Shown piece after piece: positions 48,221 to 58,743 of a DNA stretch of 64,000 nucleotides. The position numbers and the translations under genes are program-made. The DNA comes from Macrotrachela quadricornifera (Eukaryota; Rotifera; Eurotatoria; Philodinida; Philodinidae). The stretch spans positions 413,195-477,194 of the forward strand of contig JAJEKB010020889.1 of the NCBI GenBank assembly GCA_022393335.1, given 5' to 3'. Under the pieces are notes generated by a model, which had not been told where the DNA came from, searched no databases, and saw only the letters and a list, made by a program, of their open reading frames with translations. The first letter of the stretch is position 1. The number at the start of each line of letters is the position of its first letter.

Positions 48221-50724
48221 TGGTGTTTTCTCCTGTCATATAATTAATATCATTGAATGAGTATGAAGTCAACGATGATCATCAAGGAATTCTGTACATT
48301 TTGAGCCTGATATATCTGTTTGTTTCCATATATCATTAACAAAAGGCTTGAGGCAATCTTCAATATAATAGTTATAAACTGCAGTCTTGTCTATATTTAC
48401 ACTCAGCAGTATTTAATTTAAAGAATATATCAAACAAAATTTGTATTAAAATCTGTCTTCATGAACAACAGTGTTAGATGATTCATCTTCAATAAGGTAG
48501 CTAGCATCAAATGACTTATGATTGACCTATGTGAAATAAATCCATATTCCATCATTAGTAGTGTTAGAACCTAACTGACATGATCGAATAAGATTTGACC
48601 GAATTTTTAAAACAAATGAAATATGATTTTCTCACGCGAGAACTAAGGTACTTAAAAAATTTTGAAGAAAAAAACTTTTAACAGATTGTGTCGAAAGGAT
48701 GAAATTTGATATAAATAATAATAATAACTATCCTCAATATTGAATAAAATAAAAATAATTAGTCTTAGAACAAATCGAAAGATTAGATGATAAAGATTTT
48801 AGATATAATAACCAGAATAAAGAGACCCGTATATGAGTTTAAAAACTATATCAATTAATTCATGATAATATGTTATTGTGAATGTCAATGATGTAATAAT
48901 CTACAATCGTTTGAAAAGAAATCTAAAATTGAAATGAAATAATTTATACTAGTAAGAAGATAGAAAATAAAATGAATTATTAAAAGATGGAATCAAAAAA
49001 AGAACGGATGTCTTTTTGCGAAAAGCCAAATGATTGTGTGTAAACTTAACACTTTATGATTACATATATTAGCATTAAAGATCTCTCTATTTTAGTATTA
49101 ATTAACCCATCTTGATTAGATCTGTAAAATACACTATGATAGAACAAGATTGTCAAATATAAATTATATCTAAAGAGTCTCTAATGTGTTATTTTTAACT
49201 AAACAAATCGACAAAAATGCTCATTATTTATGAAAAATTTTTATATTTTTGCTCTGAAAGTATACCAAAACAGTTCTCTTCTCAAAACATTTTAGCATCC
49301 GGAGAAAAGCTGTCAAAAATTGCATCTTTCTATATATAATTCAACAAGAAAAATGTGGAAAGGTTATTTAGTTTTTTGAGCACAAAGAAGATCATTACCA
49401 CAGGAAATCTGTATATTTGCACATTTTCTATTTTAACTGTTGATATATAATTTAGTTCATTTATAATTATAAATAAATATTTAGTTAAATTTTAATCACA
49501 AGGAGTCAGGTTTTTTTACACTTCGTATTATCTATCGACGTAATAATTTTCATCATGGACATGCATTTTCTTGTCTCACATAGTCCAACCGTGAATTATT
49601 CCAAGCTCCTATTGAAACAAATATTTGAGTATAAGTATGTCAAAACTATGTACTTTGCAAATCTTTGCTCAAATTAAGATCGATTCTGTTCATGTACAAA
49701 ATCAAATTTGGCATGAGTCGATAGATTTCATTAAATTCTGTCCCTTGAATGCTGTCTTCGACACGACTAATACTATTTCAGCACTATCCTATAGATGAAT
49801 ATTTTTCCGAACATACAAAACCACTGCTAACTGGATCTACATGAAATGCCAACATTTCGGAGTCTTTTAAAACATGGTTTGAGCTATGGAAAATCCGATT
49901 ATACCATTGAAGAGATCTCATCGAGTTCTACTTGGAACATGTTCGTGAACGAATATTGACTTATTTTACTACATGAGTTCCAATATGTATATAGGATTGG
50001 GCCAGTCTTTCGGGATTTTTGAACACATAGTTTGAATTATGGAAAATCTGGACGCACCATCGGATAAAGCTCATCGAGTTCTACTGAGAACATAAATGGA
50101 ACACTTGGAACATGTTCCTGAGCGAATCCCTGCTAACTTTACTCCAATCTTTTAGTAGCTTCACTTACGTAAAGACAACGCACTTTATTTTAGCGAAAAG
50201 AAGAAGAAAAAAATATATTACGATACTGTTCAAGATGAAAAAAAGACACGAACGAAACTTATGGGCACGACTATTCAAGAAAAATATCAATATTTTCAAT
50301 ATGGATTTTGTTTCTCTCGCATCGATTTTAAGTGTTATTTATCATTTTAAATAGATTTTCGGTTTTTATAAACACTTCTGCATGTTCAATGAATTGACGA
50401 AAATAGTATGAAAAAAAATGATCAATAATTAGAGTTAAAAAGTATCAATGAAACAGATTGGTATTCAGTCGCACTTTAGACTTTTTGAATTTCGTATATT
50501 TATCAATACGAATTTTAGAAATAAGAAAATTGAAAAAAAAATATTCGTTGACTGAATTACTTATGTATTTTAATAAAATGCAGACCGTTGTGAACGAATA
50601 CGAAGCCTGTAAATAATTTTCGTCTAGGTTGAAATTTACATATTGTTTTCATCATTGAAATTGATTTGATGAATAAAAATAAATTTCATTTGAATACTAA
50701 TCTAATCACAACCACTATTGTAAA
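48221..50724. other. gene-free stretch with one diverged tandem duplication
   Basis: Mostly unstructured. Near 49850-50110 a ~190-bp unit is duplicated ('TTTGAGCTATGGAAAATCCG' and 'TTTGAATTATGGAAAATCTG', each followed by a CATCGAGTTCTACT block and TGGAACATGTTC). No gene. Confidence 0.45.
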
Positions 50725-53614
50725 ATGATACAAGCAGAAGAACCAAATAGTTTGAGTATTTCGCGTTTTCGTCACAATCGTTCGTTTGATAATGAAGTTC
50801 ATTATTATGTTTTTTCCTGCTTAATGTTTTATTAATTTCACTTTAGTATAAACATTTGTCAATGAAAAAACGGCAACCTCATAGAATCATCCATGTGAAT
50901 ATCGGAACATTAACAAATGTTCATTCCATAAATACAAAAAACAATTTAGATAAACAGTCTTCAAGCACCACAAATAACCATCAATATAAAGAAAAACAAA
51001 CAAAATTATCAATTATTCAAAATCCAAAAATATCTGAAGAAAGATCAATTCATCCTAGTAGTATCAATAAGGTTCCTTCATCCCATCATCCTCTTTTTCA
51101 AGTAAGAAATCTTTTGAAAATGTTTAGGCTATTTTTTTTTATTTGGTAAATCAAACTGAATAGCTATGTAACAAGAAATTTATCATCACATATTATTAGT
51201 TCTATGAAAATGCCTTATCAGACGATATATAATCTTTTTTCTTGTTATTCTTAACAATGCCTTTAATTATTATTGACATTTCTTTTAGAATATTATTGTT
51301 GATCATAATGAAGATAAAAAAGGTACGACGGTTGATTATTATCAAAAGCCTGAAAACAACAAAAAAACAGTGTTAGCGCTCTATTATTTAAATAAATTAA
51401 TCCTTGTTTTTTTTTACATTAGATGTTCACGTTCATATGTCATTACAACTATAATAGTTATCATTTTATGTATTATTTTAATCGTTAGTGTCAGTGTTCC
51501 ACTTGCTCTCTTAATTAAACCCGAATCATCATCGCTATCGAGTAAGATTAATTTACTCTCTTAATTTGAACTGTGATAGCTATGCATTAATTTAACACAG
51601 ATAATACACTTGTACTTCGATGGAACTCGACAGGTATTACCGTTGCTGGTATAGTTGGTAATTCAAGTAATGCAACTAATCAACTTAATAACCCTTATGA
51701 CGTTATATTAGATTATGAATATAATCTCTATATCGCCGATTTTGGTAATCATCGAATTCAAAAATATTTATTTGGTAGTTCTGTTGGTCAAACAGTGGCT
51801 GGTAATGCGACACCTGGTTCATCTCAATACCAACTGTGGTATCCCAGACGAGTGATACTTGATTCAAATGAAAGTCTCTATATAGCAGATTCACCAAATA
51901 ATCGAATTCAATTCTGGTCTAAAGGTGCTTCTTCAGGAAAAACAGTCGCTGGTAGTGCAACAGGTAAAGAGCAGAATGTTCTTTTGAATTGTCATCAATA
52001 TCATTTTACTATAAATAATTTCGTCTAATACTAGAACCACTCTAATAATAACGGATGGCACAAAATAATTGACACCTTCCGTATTTTCGAAATATCTACT
52101 TCAAATCTCATTGTTTAAGACCGTTTGTTTTTGAAAGATTCGTGTTAAGAATACAACTTGTGTTCGAATTCGTTTGACAGACTTTTTCAGTTCTTCGATC
52201 AAAGTCTTTCTAGAGGTCACTTTGTCACATATGAAATAGTTCAATGGATTTAAATCAGGAGTGTTCGGAGGCCAATGATTCTTGTCGATGAATGGTGGAA
52301 ATACTCAAAAACGAAGGTTTCTTCAGAATTTCTCTATCTATTCTCTTCAGTAATCATCAGAAACAAAGATATCCATAAAAAATAGTGAAGATTCAACGAA
52401 AACCTTTCGCCACCTGAACGATACTGTAGCCTTTTGTACAATAAAATGATGGTGCAAAATGCTTTGAAACACAAGTTCAATTAAGCTCTTGAATCCACTA
52501 GGTCGTCAATGTATTGTTCGAAGTAAAGAAACAATTACAAAAGTGAAAAATCGTTTGCAGTAAAAGAGCCCAATATGAACTGGAAAACTAATGAAAGAGT
52601 TGAGTATTTTGAGAAGGAATATGCAACGAATACTGAGGAATGATCGGCGTCTTCGGGCCCATAAAAAAATTCGTCATCCATCTAACCGAACAGTGGTGTC
52701 GGGACAGTTTTCCATCATTCATCGACAAGAATCATTGACCTCCGAACACTCTCGATTTAAATTCACTGGACTATTTTATATGCAACAAAGTGACATCTAA
52801 AATATCTGTCAAAAAAATTCAAATACAAGTTATATTTTAATGTTGTTCATCATGGATCTCTTGAAAAATAAGCTATTTTGTAGAACTTCTTAAGACGAAT
52901 CCTTCAAAAAACAAGATTTTAAAAAATGACATTTGAGGAAGATATTTCGAGAATATTGAAGATGCCAATTATTTTGTGTTACCCTTTATTATTATTTTTT
53001 CGAGATATGTTTAAAATGTTCTACTAGGTTCTTATGGCAACGCCAGTAATCGATTGAATTATCCATATGGCATTGCACTTAATCCAGCATCAGGTGAACT
53101 TTATATATCGGATGGTAATAATCATCGAATAATGTCATATGCACCCGGTGCTAATAACGGGACATTAATATTCGGTGGTCATGGACCAGGAAATAATAAT
53201 ACACAATTAAAGTATCCGTTTGGTTTACACTTTGATTCTGTTTCAAACAGTTTAACCATTGCCAATACTAATGCTAATAATATTGTTAAATATGTACCAG
53301 GTGCAAGTAGTTGGACACTTGTTGCTGGTAATATTGATGGAACTTCAGGTGCAACATCAACGCGTTTTACAGGTCCTACTGAAGTCACATTTGATCCTAT
53401 GGGTAATATGTACGTTGCTGATGTGTACAATCATCGCATTCAATTTTTCTATGCCGACCAGTCAAATGGTACAACTATCGCAGGAATTTCAGGTGTATCT
53501 GGTAATAATGTTACTACACTCTATGAACCTCGATCAGTGAGACTTGATAATCAACTTAATTTGTATGTAGCAGACACAAATAATAATCGAATACAAAAAT
53601 TCGTACGTTATTAA
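50725..53614 (+). CDS. single-pass membrane protein with NHL beta-propeller, six exons
   Basis: My model has exons 50725-50796, 50847-51101, 51289-51371, 51423-51541, 51601-51963 and 53028-53614. All junctions are GT-AG and phases agree throughout, giving 492 aa. The N-terminal ~150 residues are polar and cytoplasmic. Exon 4 encodes one hydrophobic helix (VITTIIVIILCIILIVSVSV). The ectodomain contains six NHL repeats of the form YPxxVxLDxxxxLYIADxxNNRIQ. Introns are 50-59 nt except the second (187 nt) and the last (1,064 nt), which holds a transposon. The 51-nt intron at 51372-51422 is in frame, so a retained form would add 17 residues. Extracellular NHL propellers mediate ligand or matrix binding in other families. 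The role here is unknown. Confidence 0.82.
52051..52986. mobile_element. 936-bp mariner-derived foldback inside an intron
   Basis: The element lies between TA dinucleotides. Ends ACGGATGGCACAAAATAATT (left) and AAGGGTAACACAAAATAATT (right, inward) continue as long arms. Each arm holds the same C-terminal piece of a Tc1/mariner transposase, in opposite orientation: PPNTPDLNPLNYFICDKVTS on the minus strand near 52275-52200, and a diverged copy on the plus strand near 52735-52800. The DLNP block follows the last catalytic residues in this family. The element is thus two transposase 3' ends joined tail-to-tail and cannot be autonomous. It sits in the last intron of the NHL gene and leaves its splice sites intact. 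Confidence 0.8.
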
Positions 53615-53910
53615 TGATTAAGAGACTTAATTATCTCCATCATCTGTTTGTCCCATATATTTTCTTAACATGTCTTGTCTTTTTCCAGATGTGCATACTA
53701 ACAATTAATACAAAATTTTAATCAAGTTTATTGATCATAAATCTGAATAAAACATTAGTTATTGATACATTTTTACTTTGCCCATTTAACTGTTGTTCTT
53801 ACCTTAGTGGAGTTGCTCTAATCAGAAATCCATAATAAAATATTTCATTAGTTGAAAAACAAATTTGGAGTGAACGTCTAACTCTATTAAATTATATGAT
53901 TTATTGCATA

Positions 53911-54775
53911 TATGGGTCACTTCAAAAGTTTCTGAATTTGCGATACTGATAGCTCAGTTTAAAATAGTTTTCTTATATTTGTTCAAAGTAATGTTCTTAT
54001 ACACTCATGCATTTGTTCATTCTTTCGAACCACTGTTCACAGCATTGGTAGAAATCTTCTTTTTGGAAAACAGTGCGTTTGTTTTTGGACAGCAGCATGA
54101 AGCTCATTAATGTCCTGGAGATTTTTGCTACGAAGCTGTTCTGTAATTTTTGGAAATAGGCAAAAGCCACAGAAAGTCAAATTTGGTGAGTATGCTTAAC
54201 GCGTTGAGCGTTTACATATTCCGTTATCTATGTTGCCTTGTGTATTGATGCGTTATTATGATCACTAATGAGATCATTGAGATATCGACGTTTCTCCACT
54301 TGTTTTAAAACATTTGAAAGACATTCATTGGTATACAACTTAGCTGTAACGGTCTTACTGTTTTTTGAGAAAAATGTTTGTGTTACAATCATATTTCATA
54401 AAAAAGATTTAAAATATGTGTTTGCCAACAAAACGTTGTCTAAGAGCTTTATTTGGGAGAGAATCGCTACGTGCAATTCTGTGAAATTCTTTTTTGAATA
54501 CGTAATGAATCTCATTGATATAAATCAACCGATCAAGTCTGAATCCTAGTTGCAAAGATATACGTAATGAAAATTTCGTGAATGATGGTATGCTTTGAGA
54601 AAGATAAAACAACTATTATGCGATAGACTCAATATTTGTGAATGTTGATGTCAACAGTCTTAAATAGCGAAATATTTTCTCAAAAATTTGTTAACATTAA
54701 ACGCATAGAGAATCTACAATGTTCACTGATAAAGTTCGTATAAAGGATGGCCCAGAAGTATTGACTCGATCTGTA
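53911..54775 (-). mobile_element. degenerate mariner element (transposase remnant)
   Basis: On the minus strand, in several frames, mariner transposase pieces occur in the right order: SDSLPNKALRQRFVGKHIF near 54480-54420, TVTAKLYTNECLSNVLKQVE near 54345-54285, a DHNNASIHKA block near 54262-54235 (the HDNAxxH region) and YSPNLTFCGFCLFPKITEQL near 54195-54135. The rest of the C-terminus follows. Frames are broken repeatedly. Ends TATGGGTCACTTCAAAAGTT and, from the right inward, TACAGATCGAGTCAATACTT are weakly similar and TA-flanked. Inactive. Confidence 0.7.
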
Positions 54776-55195
54776 TAATATTTTTTTTCTATATTAAAAC
54801 ACATGTTTGTAAATCTGTCTCTATGATAAGAAGATGGCTTTTGATTGATCCTACTAACTCATATAGTAAGAGCGTTTCAAGCGTATAAATGTGCATCACA
54901 GAAAAAGAAAACGATCTTGAAGATTTTCGATCAGATTTGTTCTGACTTGATCACATTTCCTATTTCTTGCTTTGAGAAAATATCACAAAATAGGATTTTC
55001 AATTTTTCATTGTTCAGCACATCATCTGCTCTAAAAATATCTCTTTTACGTATCATGAGAAAGAATGCATTCGAAAGTATCAAACATAAACTGAGTTCCA
55101 ACTTTTACTAAGATGTTTTATACAACTAATGTCAAGAAAAATAAAGAATTTATAAAGTTTTAAAAAATATATTTTCTTGTGTGTATAAGAACTAT
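54776..55195. other. intergenic
   Basis: Short region between the convergent NHL and Kelch genes after the mariner remnant. Nothing else recognised. Confidence 0.4.
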
Positions 55196-57169
55196 TTACA
55201 TTTTGAAGTCTCTTTTATCCGAGGGGGAGTAAAGTTCTGCACTGTTTAAAGCAATACCATTACTTCCACCAGTAAGTAACACTTTTCCATCTGTTAGTAT
55301 GGATACTGTATGACTAGTTCGTGCGTTGTTCATGTTATCAACAGTTGTCCACATATCTATTGTTGGATCATATAGCTCAACACTATTTAGAGAAGTATTA
55401 TTACTATATCCACCAGTAATTAACACATTCCCATTAGTTAATACAGATGCTGTGTGACCAGATCGTGCATCGTTCATATTGCTAATAATTGTCCAAGTGT
55501 TTGTAGATGTATCATACAACTCAGCGTTGTTTAAATAACCTCCTATACCAAATCCACCCGTAACTAACACATTTCCATTTATTAATATGGATCCAGTGTA
55601 AAAGAAGCGTTCATAATTCATTTTACCAGTGATTGTCCAAGTTCCTGCTAATGGGTCATACAATTCAGCACTTTTTAGAGCACCAAAATTATTATATCCG
55701 CCAGCAACTAATACTTTACCATTTGCTAATACAAATGCTGTGTGACCTATTCGTGCAGCATTCATGGTAGTAGTATACGTCCAAGTTCCTGTTGTTGGAT
55801 CATATAATTCAGCAGTATTTTGAGGATTGCCACCATTTGTTCCACCAGTAACTAACACTTTTTTATTTGCTAATACAGATGCAGTGTGTCGAAATCGTGC
55901 ATAATTCATATTACTAGTAGTTGTCCAAGTTTCTGTCGATAGATTATATAATTCAGCGCTATATAAAACTCCAGTATCATTACTTCCACCAGTAATTAAC
56001 ACTTTTCCATCTGTTAATACAGATGCTGTATGTTCCTTTCGTACGTTGTTCATGATATTAGCTATTGACCAAGTTCCTGTAGACGGATCATATAATTCAG
56101 CAGTATTTTGAGAATTACCACCATTTGTTCCACCAATAACTAACACTTTTCCATCTGTTAATACAGATGCTGTGTGAGAAGATCGTGGATAATTCATGCT
56201 ACCAATAGTAGACCATTCTAAATCAAAATATATCAGGATGATTCATATGAGAAGAATGTATATTGTTAGACTATCAATATTGTTTAGAAATATGCGGATA
56301 GTTTTAGATTCTATGAAATTTTGATATTCTAAAAAGTCTTAAAATGATTGTAAGCAATGGTTCATGATACAATATGAGGATACATTTTGCATTTTTAATA
56401 AAGAGTTGAATTGATCTAAAATAAATTGAAATTTGATAACTCCCAGATCTAAAAACTAATTCTTTTTTGAGAGCTGAGTTCAGTGACCATTTACTTTTAA
56501 TAGTTATAATGAAAATTATGCATAGAATGGTAGAAAAAAAATTCTACGACAAACTTAGGACATATAACATAGCTCTAAGTTTCTTTAAATTTGGACTGGA
56601 AGAATCTTCAGAATTCGAACTATTTCTGCAGCATTTCAAATCAAATATTTGTTTTTTTTAATTGACATTGGATGGAAATGTTCTACTGTACGTTGAGAAA
56701 TAGATTATCTAGTAATATCAGAAATAAGAAAAAAGATTGAATAAGATTGCTGATCTATTTATTATAATTTGTAGCTTTATGTAGAGTATTACTGAATATA
56801 GAGCATACATATAAGCTTGATTGAACTTAATATTTAGGTAAATCGAGGAGAATCTTTCTAGAGCTTACTTGACTGTTGGATAGTAATGGTAGTTGTTGAC
56901 GATACTGTCGTTTTTTCAGATGTTACTGTTGTAGTTATTGCTGTCGTCGTGGTTGATATTGTTGTTGTTATTACAGGTAATGTTGTGATAGTAGTTTCGG
57001 GACTTTTTGGTGCAAAAACGACGAATTTTAATATCAGAGATAGGGTTACTATAATAATTATTAATACAATATAAGAGATACCGACGATTTTAACCCAACG
57101 GTGATGCCACCATTTGTGTGTTACATTACTTTTAGTGACACGCTCGCTATACATCTGATTGTAATGCAT
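55196..57169 (-). CDS. single-pass membrane protein with seven Kelch repeats, two coding exons
   Basis: The coding exons are 57169-56869 and 56217-55196, separated by a 651-nt GT-AG intron (GTAAGC...GATTTAG), with phase 1 on both sides, giving 440 aa. The N-terminus is short and basic, with one helix (ISYIVLIIIIVTLSLILKFV) at about residues 34-53. A Thr-rich, mucin-like stalk of about 40 residues follows. Then come seven repeats of about 47 residues, MNxxRxxHTASVLTDGKVLVTGG...AELYDPxTxTW. The last repeat lacks its Trp strand, and the WSTIGS at the start of the second exon can supply it, closing a seven-blade propeller. In-frame sequence upstream of Met57169 is preceded by an acceptor-like CTAG, so a 5' exon probably exists. 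Function unknown; a secreted-face propeller is likely. Confidence 0.82.
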
Positions 57170-57784
57170 ACTGTTTCGCAAGAAGTCGTAATACAAAAGA
57201 AAATAAGTTGTTATTCGCCACTAGATGAAATTTTTCTATCAGTCTTATATGAATCAAAAAAAGAAAAATTATGCTTGATGTTAAAGATATGAGCATATTC
57301 TTACCTTTGTCTAACAAGTACTGGATATGGCTATGAAAGCATCAAACAGCAACACATTCCTACGTCTTTTTTTCTGGCAAATATTTTTATCTTATTGTTC
57401 GTTTTTGTTCTCATCATTTGATAATGTGTGGTACAGTCTTTTTTATCAAACGTTGTAAACACATTCTCTTTATCGATGTTTTCTTTCACATGCGTTTCTG
57501 AATTGAAAAAAGATTTGTGACCATATGCTGTCCTAACAAAGCAGAGTTCTTTACTCGAAAAAGCTTTCCGTACAATCTTTGAGGAATTAAAAATATGAAA
57601 CACGATGAAACTGCGTCTATTGGAAACTAGGAAATTTTCTAATATATATTTTGATTGTGAATTGCTACGTATTATGATTACATACTGCCCATGTAAAAAA
57701 AAGCACAAAAAAATCAGATTAAAATCGATTTTTTTGCAAAAATCATGAAAAATCGATTAAATGTGGTATTTTTGATTTTTTTCA
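57170..57784. other. probable 5' UTR/intron region of the Kelch gene
   Basis: On the minus strand a good donor (GTAAGA, near 57300) pairs with an acceptor CTAG near 57228. That would place an upstream, possibly untranslated exon at about 57310 and beyond. The 125-aa ORF at 57331-57708 has no recognisable domain and is not called. Confidence 0.35.
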
Positions 57785-58035
57785 CGAAATAATCGATTTT
57801 AATCGATTAAATTATACTTTATAATAGATTTTAATCGATTTCCTCCAAATAATCGATTTTAATCGATTTAATTGTACTTTATAACAGATTTTAATCGATT
57901 TCCTCAAAATAATCGATTTTAATCGATTAAATTGTAATTTGTAATAGATTTTAATCGATTTCCTCAAAATAGTCGATTTTAATCGATTAAATTGTAATTT
58001 GTAATAGATTTTTATCGTTTTTGAAATAAAAATCG
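57785..58035. repeat. 60-bp tandem repeat, four units
   Basis: Units contain two copies of AATCGATTTTAATCGAT-type palindromes plus 'AAATTGTACTTTATAATAG'. Because 60 is a multiple of 3, a spurious repetitive ORF appears on the minus strand. Confidence 0.8.
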
Positions 58036-58212
58036 ATTTCCAAGAACTCATAAATAAAAAGCTTTCAGCGCAATCCCTGCGCGATTAAAATGTGAAACAC
58101 GATAAAACTGTTTTCACTGTTGGTCACGGACTGTGACGCTACTTTTGGCTGTCTATCACGGTCTGTGATGGTCCGCTACTATCAAAATGTACTTGATGAC
58201 CTTTGACCCCTA
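58036..58212. other. spacer with degenerate copies of the 32-bp unit
   Basis: Single diverged copies of the next array's unit ('GGTCACGGACTGTGACGCTA', 'ATCACGGTCTGTGATGG') lie near 58125 and 58157. Confidence 0.5.
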
Positions 58213-58404
58213 TCGGTCACGGTCTGTGACGCTAATTAGGGCCGTCGGTCACGGTCTGTGACGCTAATTAGGGTTGTCGGTCGCGGTCTGTGACGCTAAT
58301 TAGGGCCGTCGGTCACGGTCTGTGACGCTAATTAGGGTTGTCGGTCACGGTCTGTGACGCTAATTAGGGCCGTCGGTCACGGTTTGTGACGCTAATTAGG
58401 GTTG
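58213..58404. repeat. 32-bp minisatellite with alternating A/B units
   Basis: There are six units of exactly 32 bp. Each contains the hairpin GTCACGGTCTGTGAC (one unit has GTCGC, one has GGTTT). Units end alternately in GGGCCG and GGGTTG, so the real period is 64 bp. Confidence 0.9.
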
Positions 58405-58406
58405 GC

Positions 58407-58433
58407 GGGGGGGGGGGGGGGGGGGGGGGGGGG
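58407..58433. repeat. G27 homopolymer
   Basis: A run of 27 guanines directly follows the minisatellite. The length is likely to be inexact in the assembly. Confidence 0.9.
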
Positions 58434-58743
58434 AGTGGGTGCAAATTTCTACCCCTAAACACTTCAACACTCTCTTTCAGATCGTGTTTCACAAAAATAG
58501 GTGGACATGTTTTTTTTCTGATATAGTGAAGATAATGAATTTCGCTCATAGTATGAATGAGAATTTAGTTCATTTTCTAAATTAATAGCAACTATAAGAT
58601 CCATTATATTTTGGTAACCTTTGAAACATAAAAGTGAATTTATGGAAATTATTAGGTTTGTTGCGAGCGCAGTTGGATTGTCTCATATATTTTATTGCGA
58701 AAATATATTTCACAATAATACAAAACATATGAACTCTTGTAAT

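Noticed and set aside
57331..57708. 125-aa minus ORF upstream of the Kelch gene
   Set aside because: Its sequence has no domain, and the nearby donor lies in a frame that stops before it. The region is more likely 5' UTR or intron.
57812..58051. 79-aa minus ORF with four 20-residue repeats
   Set aside because: It is a product of the 60-bp tandem repeat, and the composition follows AATCGATT palindromes.
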